Shown here: one piece after another, positions 1 through 7,819 of the stretch
How the letters are laid out: each line of letters opens with the position of its first letter
Numbering within the stretch: the first letter of the stretch is position 1
Notes under the pieces: model-generated
Seen by the model: the letters and a program-made list of their open reading frames with translations, nothing else
Database searches by the model: none
Told to the model about the DNA's origin: nothing
Assembly: GCA_021802185.1 (NCBI GenBank)
Contig: JAKAAV010000004.1
Coordinates: 1-18,061, forward strand
Source of the DNA: Chloroflexota bacterium
GTDB taxonomy: Bacteria; Chloroflexota; Limnocylindria; Limnocylindrales; CSP1-4
Length of the DNA stretch: 18,061 bases
Direction of reading: 5' to 3'
Translations under genes and position numbers: made by a program

Positions 1-150
1 CCTCACGATAGCCCCTGTACTGGCCGCGCACACGAGGTCGTCTGGCGCGAGCGGGCGGATCGAGTCGAGAACCTTGAACTGCTCGTTCCGGACCGCCTCG
101 GGGGTGCTGCCGGAGGGGGGCTCCATGGCGAGCAGGCTCACGACCTGCAG
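1..150 (-). pseudogene. zwf: Glucose-6-phosphate dehydrogenase fragment, frameshifted
   Basis: Read on the minus strand, this stretch encodes LLAMEPPSGSTPEAVRNEQF followed by KVLDSIRPLAPDDLV. This matches the conserved C-terminal part of glucose-6-phosphate dehydrogenase (pattern AMEPP...IRNEK.KVL..I). The expected next motif, VRGQYRGYRE, is present but in another frame: two extra bases (a repeated CA on the plus strand) lie around 29-33. Upstream, the similarity stops near 150, directly after the stop codon of the 129-aa gene, so the N-terminal roughly 350 residues of the enzyme are absent. The reading frame is still open at the window edge, so the true 3' end is outside. I read it as a truncated, frameshifted relic; a sequencing or assembly error could explain the frameshift but not the missing 5' part. 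Confidence 0.72.
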
Positions 151-176
151 GCGGCTGCGTGACGACCGGATCGAAG

Positions 177-566
177 CTACCTGAGCAGCAGCACGCCGCT
201 CACGATCACGACGAGATGGAACGCGATGAAGCCGGTGTACACCATCCGGTTGGCATAGCCGCGTCTGATCAGCCAGGCATCCGGGGCCACGCCGCCGATC
301 AGTTCGCGAGCCACGATCACCCAGACGATCGCCGGCCAAGTCGCGGGGCTACCGATCGAGGCGGTCGCAATGGCAACCGCGCCGAGGGCGACGAGGTCGA
401 GCCCGAAGGTCGCCTGCCAGTCGACCAACGCCTTGAACTCCGTCGTCTCCGCTGAGGCGTTCCAGCCGGTGAGAACCCGCCTGAACTGGTTCTGATTGAT
501 CCAGGGTAGAAAGCGGATGCCCATCAGGACGTAGACGGCACCGACAACCCACATCCACTCTCTCAT
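177..566 (-). CDS. Small multi-pass membrane protein
   Basis: This 129-aa protein has about four hydrophobic segments: residues 5-19, roughly 54-70, 76-90 and 108-128. It begins MREWMWVVGAVYVLMGIRFL and ends in a very hydrophobic helix followed by LLLR. Its ATG overlaps the amidase stop codon in an ATGA arrangement (563-566), so the two are almost certainly co-transcribed and translationally coupled. The size and the N-terminal MxxWMWxVG pattern recall small BphX-like or DoxX-like inner-membrane proteins, but no diagnostic motif is present and I assign no function. It lies immediately upstream of the glucose-6-phosphate dehydrogenase relic on the same strand. Confidence 0.8.
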   Translation of the reverse strand: MREWMWVVGAVYVLMGIRFLPWINQNQFRRVLTGWNASAETTEFKALVDWQATFGLDLVALGAVAIATASIGSPATWPAIVWVIVARELIGGVAPDAWLIRRGYANRMVYTGFIAFHLVVIVSGVLLLR

Positions 567-2209
567 CGGGCGGCACCTCGAGCGCCAGCACTACTCTCGC
601 CCATGCTTCTTCCCCCACTTTCGTAGTCAGTGTCGTTCGGAGTCGCGGGCAGGCGGGGGGACGATCCCGCGGAGCGGGCGGCCCGTTCGATCTCGGCCAT
701 CGCCGCCAGGACCAGGTCCTCACGCCACGCCCGCCCGATCACCTGGACCCCCACCGGCAGTCCGGCAGTCCCACGCTCGGCGCGGCAGGCGAGCCGGTCG
801 ACCCGGTCGCGCCCGGCGACGCGATCGCTCTCCTCGCCGGACTGCACGCGAGTGACCGGGACCGTCCCGGCCGGGAGGCCGAGCAGGTTGGCCAGGTACA
901 CGTAGGAGCCGGCGTCGAAGAAGTCCACGGCCGTCCCGTGCGGTGTCGCGACCAGCCCGTACGTCGGGCAGAGGACCACGTCGATCCCGGCCTCGTCCCA
1001 GGCAGCCATCAGCTCGGCCCGCAGCCGGCGGCGGTCCTCGAGCCGCTGGAAGTACTCGTGCGGAGTGACCGGGATCGGGCAGGCGACGAGACGCGCGATC
1101 CGGACCTGTCCGGCGCTCCTCATGCCGGCGCCGACCACCCACTTCAGAGGCACCGGCAGGCTCGCCGCCAGGAAGTTCTGCCTGAGCGCCGGGACCAGCT
1201 TCTCACCCCGGGTCGCCCGGCGTTCGGTTCGCAGGCCGCCGGCCCCGATCAGCTGGACCATGAGGCGGGTGACCGGCTCGCCGTCCGGCGCGCGGATCTC
1301 GACGACCTCGTGGCCTGCGCCGGAGAGACCGGCGGCGGCTTCCCTGATCGCACGCCGGATTGCCGGCGATGGGCTGAAGAAGCCATTGTCCTCGAACCAG
1401 CCGACCCGGAGCGGGCGAGAGGAGGGAGGATCGACCCAGGGGACGGGCGGAAGCCCTTGGTCGAAGGCCTCCTGGCCCGGCGCCGCCAGCACCCGCATCG
1501 CGAGCACGAGGTCCTCGACGTTGGCGGCGATCGGCCCCGGCTGCGGCACGATCGCCTCCTGCGCCGAGAACAGCTCGCCGGGCTTGTCGAGCATGCTGAG
1601 CCGGTTGGCCGTCGGCTTGAGGCCGGTGACGCCGCAGAAGGCCCCCGGCGTCCGGATGCTGCCGCCCATGTCGCCGCCGAGGCCGAGACTGCTGCCCCCA
1701 TAGGCGATCACCGCGGCCTCCCCGCCCGAGCTGCCGCCCGGTGAGCGGTTCAGGTCCCAGGGATTGTTGGTGCGACCGAAGGCGGGGTTGTCGGCGTCGT
1801 TCTGGAGCAGCAGCTGGGACACGTTCGTCTTGCCGAGGACGATGGCGCCCGCGCGCCGCAGCCGTGCGACCAGCGGTCCATCCGAATCCTCGATGCGGTC
1901 CCTTCGCTGAGCGAGGCCGAGCGTCGTCGCCAGCCCACGGACGCGCCACTGGTCCTTGACGGTGATGGGAACGCCGTGGAGCGGGCCCGGCTCGCGACCC
2001 GCCGCCAGCTCCGCGTCGGCGCGGTCGGCTTCGGCGCGCGCGAGGTCGAAGCGGCGCTGGACGACGGCGTTGACGAGAGGGTCGACCTCCTCGATCCGCT
2101 GGATGCACGCCTCGACCGCGCTCCGCGCCGTTATCTCTCCGCGCCGGATCGCACCGGCAACTGCGGCAGCGCCCGTGTTCGGCGCAACCCCGGCTCTTGT
2201 CAGTTCCAT
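563..2209 (-). CDS. Amidase-signature hydrolase, FAAH-like
   Basis: This 548-aa amidase-signature enzyme hydrolyses carboxamide C-N bonds; the exact substrate is unknown. The Lys-cisSer-Ser triad is visible: Lys85 in ITVKDQW, Ser160 in SPGGSSGGEAA and the nucleophile Ser184 in GDMGGSIRTPGAFCG. The spacings (75 and 24 residues) equal those of mammalian fatty acid amide hydrolase (Lys142, Ser217, Ser241). The C-terminal GLPVGVQVIGRAWREDLVL also looks FAAH-type, not GatA-type, and no gatB or gatC is nearby. The open frame extends 43 codons further upstream, but I choose the ATG at 2209 because GAGGAGG lies six bases before it and the family N-terminus starts there. The stop is coupled to the downstream membrane-protein gene. 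An indoleacetamide- or nylon-type amidase is possible. Confidence 0.93.
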   Translation of the reverse strand: MELTRAGVAPNTGAAAVAGAIRRGEITARSAVEACIQRIEEVDPLVNAVVQRRFDLARAEADRADAELAAGREPGPLHGVPITVKDQWRVRGLATTLGLAQRRDRIEDSDGPLVARLRRAGAIVLGKTNVSQLLLQNDADNPAFGRTNNPWDLNRSPGGSSGGEAAVIAYGGSSLGLGGDMGGSIRTPGAFCGVTGLKPTANRLSMLDKPGELFSAQEAIVPQPGPIAANVEDLVLAMRVLAAPGQEAFDQGLPPVPWVDPPSSRPLRVGWFEDNGFFSPSPAIRRAIREAAAGLSGAGHEVVEIRAPDGEPVTRLMVQLIGAGGLRTERRATRGEKLVPALRQNFLAASLPVPLKWVVGAGMRSAGQVRIARLVACPIPVTPHEYFQRLEDRRRLRAELMAAWDEAGIDVVLCPTYGLVATPHGTAVDFFDAGSYVYLANLLGLPAGTVPVTRVQSGEESDRVAGRDRVDRLACRAERGTAGLPVGVQVIGRAWREDLVLAAMAEIERAARSAGSSPRLPATPNDTDYESGGRSMGESSAGARGAAR

Positions 2210-2215
2210 GTCCGG

Positions 2216-2222
2216 CCTCCTC
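2216..2222 (-). promoter_or_regulatory. Amidase Shine-Dalgarno overlapping leader stop
   Basis: On the minus strand the sequence reads TGAGGAGGCCGGACATG. The GAGGAGG ribosome binding site of the amidase overlaps the TGA stop of the 11-codon ORF just upstream. This decides the amidase start at 2209 and suggests that ribosomes ending at the leader reload at the amidase. Confidence 0.75.
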
Positions 2223-2256
2223 AGTCGCCTACCTGGAGCAGCCGTGCTGGTTTCAT
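2221..2256 (-). CDS. Putative 11-residue leader peptide of the amidase operon
   Basis: A short ORF reads MKPARLLQVGD and stops at TGA. It is preceded by AAAGGAGGT, the strongest Shine-Dalgarno in the window (2265-2273 on the plus strand), eight bases from the ATG. Its frame differs from the amidase frame, and its stop codon sits inside the amidase ribosome binding site. That layout is typical of leader peptides or coupled upstream ORFs. The peptide has no run of one regulatory amino acid, so classical attenuation is not evident. The alternative is that it is the relic of a former start region. No homology was judged. Confidence 0.5.
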   Translation of the reverse strand: MKPARLLQVGD

Positions 2257-2468
2257 CTCGACTTACCTCCTTTCTTCCGCTTCGGACGCGAGCGGGGACA
2301 TCGCGCCTTGCCCGGTCTGCTCCCCAGCGTGTCGACAAGCCCTGAAAGGAGCCCGCGCAGCCAGGCCGTGCGTCACCACCGATCCGGCCCGCGAGCGGTC
2401 CTCCCGAGTCGCGATCCCCCGCCGAGCGGCCGATCGGACCTGCGTCGTTGCCGACCGGCGGCTCGCGG
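2223..2468. other. Intergenic region upstream of the amidase
   Basis: Apart from the leader ORF, I see no gene here. The longer plus-strand frames are arginine- and proline-rich and look like noise. A promoter for the amidase operon should lie between about 2275 and 2468, but no convincing -35/-10 pair stands out. Confidence 0.4.
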
Positions 2469-2948
2469 CTACCCCTCGTAGTGCATGAGCACCATGGCCA
2501 CGAGGATGAGCAGGAAGGCTGCCAGCTGGATCAGCGTGTAGCGCCGCACCTGCCCGATGAGCCGCGCCTGTTCCTCGGGCGTCGCGGCGCGGGGGATCCG
2601 CGCGACGGCCGGCGTCAGGACCCATTCGCCGAAGGCGAAGAGCCCCACGGCCAGCAGCAGGGAGGCAAGCCAGGTGAGCCCGTAGGCGGTGCCGACCAGG
2701 GCCGAGGGGCTCTGCACCGGGCCGAAGACGGTGCCCCGCAGCGCGCCGAGCACGATCGTTGCGACAGCCGCTCTTGGCTCGGTCCGCGCGGCGATCGGCC
2801 CGATCCGCTGCCCGAGCTCGCGCTGGCCGGCCGGCGACATCGCCATCACGGCCGGCATCAGGACGAAGTCGGTGAACAGCGTCGACCCGAACCAGAAGAT
2901 GGCGAACAGGATGTGGAGCCACTGGACGCTCGCCTCGAGCCAGATCAT
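2469..2948 (-). CDS. Four-helix integral membrane protein, DUF2269/CopD-like
   Basis: This 159-aa protein has hydrophobic helices at about residues 5-35, 58-76, 84-108 and 136-156. It has an N-terminal LHILFAIFWFGSTLFTDFVL, a pattern with an early His and a Trp-Phe-Gly motif seen in CopD-like and DUF2269 membrane proteins. A second conserved-looking stretch, RRYTLIQLAAF, lies before the last helix. The ATG at 2948 is preceded by a purine-rich GGAGGGAAGGGAACG. It is probably a separate transcription unit from the amidase, 260 bp downstream. The assignment as an inner-membrane protein is firm; a role in metal transport or redox is only a family-level guess. Confidence 0.83.
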   Translation of the reverse strand: MIWLEASVQWLHILFAIFWFGSTLFTDFVLMPAVMAMSPAGQRELGQRIGPIAARTEPRAAVATIVLGALRGTVFGPVQSPSALVGTAYGLTWLASLLLAVGLFAFGEWVLTPAVARIPRAATPEEQARLIGQVRRYTLIQLAAFLLILVAMVLMHYEG

Positions 2949-3016
2949 CGTTCCCTTCCCTCCTCGCTACGCATCCCCGGGCCAATAGTCGCGTCCACCG
3001 CTCCTCGTCCCGGAGG

Positions 3017-3048
3017 TCGCCGCGACCGGCACGTTGCGGTCGCGGCGA
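3017..3048. terminator. Perfect 12-bp hairpin between membrane protein genes
   Basis: Arms TCGCCGCGACCG (3017-3028) and CGGTCGCGGCGA (3037-3048) are exactly complementary, with an 8-base loop. The hairpin lies in the 291-bp gap between the 248-aa gene (ending at 3240) and the 159-aa gene (starting at 2948). No T-run follows on either strand, so it is either a non-canonical high-GC terminator or an RNA-processing hairpin. The rest of the gap shows no convincing gene. Confidence 0.6.
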
Positions 3049-3239
3049 TGCTCCCGTGGCTTGTGTGGCGGGCTGAGAGGAGCCGCAACGTCAGCAGGAT
3101 CGCCATGGCCACGGCCACGGCACCTTGACCGGGACGAAGACCGACGGCCGCCCTTCAGGACCGGCACCGCTCCTCACACCGCGACGGCTCTTCAGGTGAG
3201 GTACAGACGACCCCCGTATGGAGTCGACTGGTCGTGGAG

Positions 3240-3986
3240 TCAGCCCCCCGCAGGCCGAGGCTCGCTGCCATCGCCGGCAGGTAGCGCGGCCCCGTCGGCG
3301 GGGAAGACCGCGCCGCAGGCGATGACCCACACGACGAAGAGGCCGGCGCCGAGCGGGAAGTTCATGGGTCCGCCCGGAGCAATGAAGCCCGACGTGCCGA
3401 CGATCGTGACGGTCTCGACCGTCTGTTCCACCACGAGCAGGACGGTCAGCCACCCGAACCACGACGGCGGCGTGTTGTCGTGGCGCATCCACGCCCAGGC
3501 GATCGGCGCGGCGAAGAGGAGGACGCCGGCGGTCAGCATCGGCCCGACGTACGCCGTGACATCGAGGAGCGTTCGCGCGGTGCGGGGGTCGAGCTGATCG
3601 GGGTGCAGCGCGGGGGCGACGGACAGCACCTGCCACACCGTCTGCGCCATGATGTAGGCGGCGCCGCCGAGGAGGAGCACGTCGCGAGCCGCGCCGCGGA
3701 TCTGGCGGCGGAGCCACGCCACCAGGACCCCGAACGGCAGCAGGGCGATGATCGTGAGCCATGCCGAGGCCCGGATCGCGGCGCCATCGCCGCGGAAGTA
3801 CGCGATGACCTGGTCGCCTGTCGCGTTGACATCGGGTGGCCGGGCTCCGACCACCAGATGTCCCACGATGAGCAGGACGGCGAATGCAACCGCGGCGAGC
3901 AACGGCCACCGTCGCCAGAGACCGCTTTCAGAGACGGCGCCCGTCGAACGAGCCGCATTCGCCTGTGCGGACATTGGGCTGGTCAC
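3240..3986 (-). CDS. Multi-pass membrane protein of unknown function
   Basis: This 248-aa protein has a charged N-terminal tail and about six hydrophobic segments, at roughly residues 27-47, 72-91, 101-121, 141-166, 180-200 and 208-230. The last stretch (residues 234-248) is soluble and Ala/Pro/Gly-rich. I choose the GTG at 3986 because AGGAG lies eight bases before it; the ATG at 3974 has no ribosome binding site. The layout resembles the DUF4386-type hypothetical membrane proteins common in Actinomycetota and Chloroflexota, but no named motif supports this. It lies 74 bp downstream of the secreted-protein gene and could share its transcript. Confidence 0.8.
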   Translation of the reverse strand: MTSPMSAQANAARSTGAVSESGLWRRWPLLAAVAFAVLLIVGHLVVGARPPDVNATGDQVIAYFRGDGAAIRASAWLTIIALLPFGVLVAWLRRQIRGAARDVLLLGGAAYIMAQTVWQVLSVAPALHPDQLDPRTARTLLDVTAYVGPMLTAGVLLFAAPIAWAWMRHDNTPPSWFGWLTVLLVVEQTVETVTIVGTSGFIAPGGPMNFPLGAGLFVVWVIACGAVFPADGAALPAGDGSEPRPAGG

Positions 3987-4060
3987 TGTGAGATCTCCTG
4001 TCTTCCCCCGGCTAGATCGCGAGACGGGCTGCCCGCACCCAGCGGAGCGGCGTGTGACCG

Positions 4061-4537
4061 TCAGCTGCCGCAGGTCAGGCTGACGTCGTCAATAGAGACC
4101 GAGACGTCTCCGCTCGGCAGCATGGTGAAGTGCGCGGTCACGTGGTAGAGGATCGTGCTGCCGTCGGACCCGGTGGCCCGGATCGTCCCGGTGAACGTCG
4201 AGTTCGCGTTCTGACGGTTCAGGTTGATGTTGCCCCAGAAGGTCGCGTGGCCGACGTAGGTCACCCCGGTGCCCACGTCGTACGCCGACTGGCTGTCTTC
4301 TTCGGTGAACGTGCCCCACACCTCGTCACTGGCTAGGAAGTAGGTCACGTGGTTGACGACGGACGAGGTCTCGCTGATGTTCACGGTGTCGCCGTTGCAC
4401 GGGTTGACCTGGGTATCTGTCTGGTACCCGTGGGACGTGTCGGTGAAGGACTGTGTGTGGTCGCCGCCCGCGGCAGCCACCGGGGCAGCCACGGCGAGAG
4501 CGAGGATGAGGCCTGCGAGGAGGCCGGGGCGACGCAT
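4061..4537 (-). CDS. Secreted beta-rich protein of unknown function
   Basis: This 158-aa protein begins MRRPGLLAGLILALAVAAP with a VAAAGG cleavage region, a clear Sec signal peptide with predicted cleavage near residue 23. The mature part is rich in Thr, Ser, Asp and Asn, with many short alternating segments (for example VTYVGHATFWGNINLNRQNA and TFTGTIRATGSDGS), suggesting a small beta-sandwich or barrel. Two cysteines (Cys47 and Cys156) could form a disulfide. AAGGAG lies eight bases before the ATG. It resembles short secreted hypothetical proteins of Actinomycetota that I cannot name. It sits between a membrane protein and the small helical protein, so the cluster may concern the cell surface. 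Confidence 0.85.
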   Translation of the reverse strand: MRRPGLLAGLILALAVAAPVAAAGGDHTQSFTDTSHGYQTDTQVNPCNGDTVNISETSSVVNHVTYFLASDEVWGTFTEEDSQSAYDVGTGVTYVGHATFWGNINLNRQNANSTFTGTIRATGSDGSTILYHVTAHFTMLPSGDVSVSIDDVSLTCGS

Positions 4538-4576
4538 CCAGAAGGCTCCTTTTCGGTGGTTCAGTCATTGGGGACG

Positions 4577-4834
4577 CTATGGGACGTCTTCTTCGAGCCC
4601 TCCCTCCCTTCCGCCGCTGCTGGCTGGCTGGCTCGCCTCCATGTCCTGCCCATCGGGCAGGTCCTGCTCGGCCCGCGCCAGCTTGGCGGCGGCGACCTCG
4701 AGCAGCGGGCCCACCGTCTCCGGCGCAACGCCCAGACATGTGGCGATGAGCTCGCGATCCGCGCCGAGCGCGTCCAGCCGAAGCGCAAGGGCGTGGATCG
4801 GCGACAGTTTCTCGAGCGCCGGGTTGGGCTGCAT
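4577..4834 (-). CDS. Small helical protein, HTH-like
   Basis: This is an 85-aa protein from the ATG at 4834; a GTG three codons earlier, at 4843, is equally open. Residues 10-57 (LSPIHALALRLDALGADREL then IATCLGVAPETVGPLLEVAA) form predicted helices with a turn, like the helix-turn-helix at the end of sigma-factor or MerR-type proteins. The C-terminal 25 residues are acidic, Gly/Ser-rich and probably disordered. No good Shine-Dalgarno precedes either start. A perfect 16-bp palindrome lies 37 bp upstream and could be its operator. The gene lies 39 bp upstream of the secreted-protein gene. A DNA-binding role is an inference only. Confidence 0.68.
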   Translation of the reverse strand: MQPNPALEKLSPIHALALRLDALGADRELIATCLGVAPETVGPLLEVAAAKLARAEQDLPDGQDMEASQPASSGGREGGLEEDVP

Positions 4835-4871
4835 GGGCGGCACGCTAGGGAAGCCGACCGGGATGGCGCGT

Positions 4872-4887
4872 CAGTAGCCGGCTACTG
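4872..4887. promoter_or_regulatory. Perfect 16-bp palindrome, candidate operator
   Basis: CAGTAGCCGGCTACTG is its own reverse complement. It has no loop, so it suits binding by a dimeric repressor better than termination. It lies in the 159-bp gap between the LuxR ATPase stop and the small HTH-like gene. Confidence 0.55.
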
Positions 4888-4993
4888 GTTCCGCCCGCCG
4901 CGACCACTGGGGAGCCGGCGACAGCTTGCCAAGGGAACGACGCGACGGTGCGTCCAGGATGCTGCTTCGCGCCTGGACGGCGTCCCCTCGCGA

Positions 4994-7675
4994 CTACCGA
5001 GAGGCGTGCTGCCCGGTTCCCGGTCCGAGCAGGGCCGCCAGTTCCTGCCGGTTCGTCACGTCGAGCTTCTCGTACGCCTTGTACAGGTGGCTTTCGACGG
5101 TCCGCACCGACACGACGAGTCGTTCTGCGATCTCGGCGTTCGAGTGTCCCTGAGCTGTGAGCGCAGCGATCTCGGCTTCCCGACGGGTCAGGCCGGCCTG
5201 ATCGAGCACCCGGCTGACGGTACGCTCCGCAGTCTCACACATGGCCCACTCCTCGTCGCGGACGCGTCCGACGCGTTCGGCCCGGGCAGGAAAGCCGGAG
5301 CCGCGCCACGCGATCGCCGTCCGCTCCGCCAGCTCCGCCGCAATCGAGTGACAGCCGAGCGTCGCGAACGCCCGCATCGAGGCTTCGAGGCCGGCCGGCT
5401 CATCAGCGAGGACGCTGCGCGCGTGCAGCGCCATCGCGGCCGGCAGCGGCCCGTCGAGCCCGGACGCCAGGGCCTCCAGCCGTCCGGCGAGATGACGTGC
5501 CCCCAGCCGCAGCGCATCATGCAGCGCGAGGACACTGAATGCAGGCTGCCCGCGCCGTTCCTGAAGGTCCGCGGCCGCGACGAGCTCGTCGATCGCGCGC
5601 GTGGCCTCGCCCGACTGCGCTGCCACCCACGCCCTGGCGCGGGCCGCATCTCCCTCCCACACGGCGAACCGACGCACGTCCTCCCTGCTCGCTTCGTTCA
5701 CGAGCCGCCGCGCCGCCCCGACGTCCCCGAGCTGCGCGTGCGCCTGCGATTCGAGCGACAGACACCAGGCGAGGCAACCGTTCGGGTCCACGCGCCTCAG
5801 TACCGCCGCCGCCTCCTCGAGGCGGTGCAGCGCGGTGGCTGGTCTCCCCTCGAGGAGACGAACAAGTCCGAGCTTCGTCCGGGCATAGGCCAGGTCGCCG
5901 GCCCCCAGGGTCGGCCGGGCGCCGAGCTCCAGCGGCGGCCGCAGAACCCGCAGTGCCTCCGGCAGCCGGCCGGCCAGGAGCAGCGCGTTCGTCCGCATCT
6001 GCCACAGCCAGCCGATCCCTTCCGGTACCTCCGCCTCACAGCGGACGGCGGCGGCCTCGAGCTCGTCGCAGAGGGCGAGCACTTCGTTCGATCGGCCGGC
6101 GAGGACGAGGCACGCTCCCACGGCTGGGAACGCTCGGAGTCGCACCCGATCGTCGACTCCACTGGCGACGAGAGGTCGGCCGATCTCGACGGCTTCCGTG
6201 AAGCGTCCGGCGTAGACGAGCAGGAGCGCGAGGTCGCTGCGGGCCATGGACCAGGCGACCGGATCGTCGTCTCCCGCCTCGGCGCGTTCGAGCACCGCGC
6301 GCGGCCCGCTCAGGTCTCCCGACTCCCAGAACGCCGCCCAGGACCGCTCCCGCGCCAGCAGATGCCGCGCCCGGGCGTCGGGTTCGGCTCCCGCGAGCCC
6401 ATCGAGGATCCTCCTTGCCTCCGAGAACCGTCCCTGTGCGGCCAGCGAGCTGCCGAGCACCAGCCCGGCCTCGAACGAGGGCGCCACCCGCCGCGACGCC
6501 TCCGCCAGACGCGCGGCGAGTGCCGGGTCGAACGCCTGTCGCGCCTGACGCGCGGCTTCGTTGAGCAGCGTCGTGTCGGTCGCCGTCGCGGACTCCACGC
6601 GCCAGAGGGCGATGCGGAGGAGATCGTCGCGACGTCGCGCTCCGGTTGCTGCGACCGCATCGGCGAGGCGGCGCTGGAGCCGCCGCCGCTCCACCACCGG
6701 CAGGCGGGCTCGCGTGACCTCGCCGAACAGCGGGTGGGCGAGTCGGACGAGAAGCCGCCGTCCCTGCTCCTCCACGATCACCAGTCCGCACCGCTCCTCG
6801 TCGCCCAGATCGGCTCCGGGAGCGAGCCGCTCGATGGGGTCGGGGCCGAGTGGCTCACCCACTGCCAGGAGCTCGACGAGGAGCCGGCGGGGCCCCTCCA
6901 GCCGGCCCATCCGGTCCGCGACCAGCTCGGTCAGGCGCGGGCCGACCGCCCGCCCAGGATCCCACGTCCACGACCCGTCGCTGAACCGGAGCGCGCCCGA
7001 CTCGAGCGCGTCCGCCAGCAGCTCGCGCAGGAAGAGGACGTTGCCTGCGGTCGAAGCCCACAGGCGACCCAGCGTGTCCGGGGTCGGCGGTCCGCCGAGC
7101 GCAGTCGTGACGAGGGGGCCGAACTCGACCGCGCCAAGGGGCTGCAGCTCCAAGCGCGGAAGCAGTCGATCCTTCGAGAGCGAGACGATCGCGGGGGGCG
7201 CCGGCTCCCCGGACCGCACCGTCACTACCACGCGGGCGGCGTGCGACCCGACGAGCTGGTGGAGGAACGTCGACGATAGCCCGTCGAGGAGGTGCGCATC
7301 GTCTACCAGGACCAGCACAGGGCGCCCCTGTGCCCGCGCGAGCAACCGCTTCGTGGACCGCGACAGCAGCGCGGCGCGGTCGGAGGCAGGTTCGCCATCC
7401 CACAGAGCCAGGCCGGCGAGACCGCCCAGCGTCAGGTCGGCTGCGGCCGGGGTGACAGTCGCCGACGAGACCGACCACTCCGGGAACCGCATGGCGATCT
7501 CGCGAACGAGTCGCGTCTTGCCCACTCCCGCGGCACCCCCGAGAATCGCACCACCCTGGTCGCGGATGGCTGCAACCAGGAACGCGATCTCCTCGTCGCG
7601 GCCGACGAGTGGCAGGGTGCCAAGGCTGGGGGCCGTGACGTGCGTCGTCGTGGACGGGTGGACGGGGATCTTCAT
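4994..7675 (-). CDS. LuxR-family ATP-binding transcriptional regulator (LAL type)
   Basis: This 893-aa protein has an N-terminal STAND/AAA-type ATPase module followed by a long TPR-like helical region. Walker A is GGAAGVGKTR (residues 46-55), preceded by LVGRDEE, and Walker B is LVLVDDAH (about 121-128). It ends in a LuxR/GerE helix-turn-helix (about 829-888: LTRREAEIAALTAQGHSNAE, then a VRTVESHLYKAYEKL recognition helix). These large MalT-like regulators bind ATP and an inducer, oligomerise and activate transcription. The open frame runs 98 codons upstream to 7969, but that part is low-complexity and unlike the family, so I choose the ATG at 7675 even though its Shine-Dalgarno is weak. It is divergent from the HD/LuxR regulator. 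The inducer and targets are unknown. Confidence 0.93.
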   Translation of the reverse strand: MKIPVHPSTTTHVTAPSLGTLPLVGRDEEIAFLVAAIRDQGGAILGGAAGVGKTRLVREIAMRFPEWSVSSATVTPAAADLTLGGLAGLALWDGEPASDRAALLSRSTKRLLARAQGRPVLVLVDDAHLLDGLSSTFLHQLVGSHAARVVVTVRSGEPAPPAIVSLSKDRLLPRLELQPLGAVEFGPLVTTALGGPPTPDTLGRLWASTAGNVLFLRELLADALESGALRFSDGSWTWDPGRAVGPRLTELVADRMGRLEGPRRLLVELLAVGEPLGPDPIERLAPGADLGDEERCGLVIVEEQGRRLLVRLAHPLFGEVTRARLPVVERRRLQRRLADAVAATGARRRDDLLRIALWRVESATATDTTLLNEAARQARQAFDPALAARLAEASRRVAPSFEAGLVLGSSLAAQGRFSEARRILDGLAGAEPDARARHLLARERSWAAFWESGDLSGPRAVLERAEAGDDDPVAWSMARSDLALLLVYAGRFTEAVEIGRPLVASGVDDRVRLRAFPAVGACLVLAGRSNEVLALCDELEAAAVRCEAEVPEGIGWLWQMRTNALLLAGRLPEALRVLRPPLELGARPTLGAGDLAYARTKLGLVRLLEGRPATALHRLEEAAAVLRRVDPNGCLAWCLSLESQAHAQLGDVGAARRLVNEASREDVRRFAVWEGDAARARAWVAAQSGEATRAIDELVAAADLQERRGQPAFSVLALHDALRLGARHLAGRLEALASGLDGPLPAAMALHARSVLADEPAGLEASMRAFATLGCHSIAAELAERTAIAWRGSGFPARAERVGRVRDEEWAMCETAERTVSRVLDQAGLTRREAEIAALTAQGHSNAEIAERLVVSVRTVESHLYKAYEKLDVTNRQELAALLGPGTGQHASR

Positions 7676-7819
7676 TGCGCGCCGCGGCGTCCTTCCGGGC
7701 TCTGCTCGAGCGTCCGGCGGCGTTCCCCAGGTGCCGTCGGAGTGAAGCGGGCCGGATGCCGGCGACGCGTGGCTGCTTGATGGGACGCGCGTGAGCAGCG
7801 GCCCGCGATGGGCGGATTC

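Noticed and set aside
2263..2985. 240-codon minus-strand frame over the DUF2269/CopD-like gene
   Set aside because: It is out of frame with the clear four-helix membrane protein and extremely Arg/Ala-rich, typical of a GC-driven shadow.
4349..7279. 976-codon open frame on the plus strand
   Set aside because: It lies antisense to the LuxR ATPase gene and is Arg/Pro/Gly-rich without domains. Long antisense frames are expected at this GC content.
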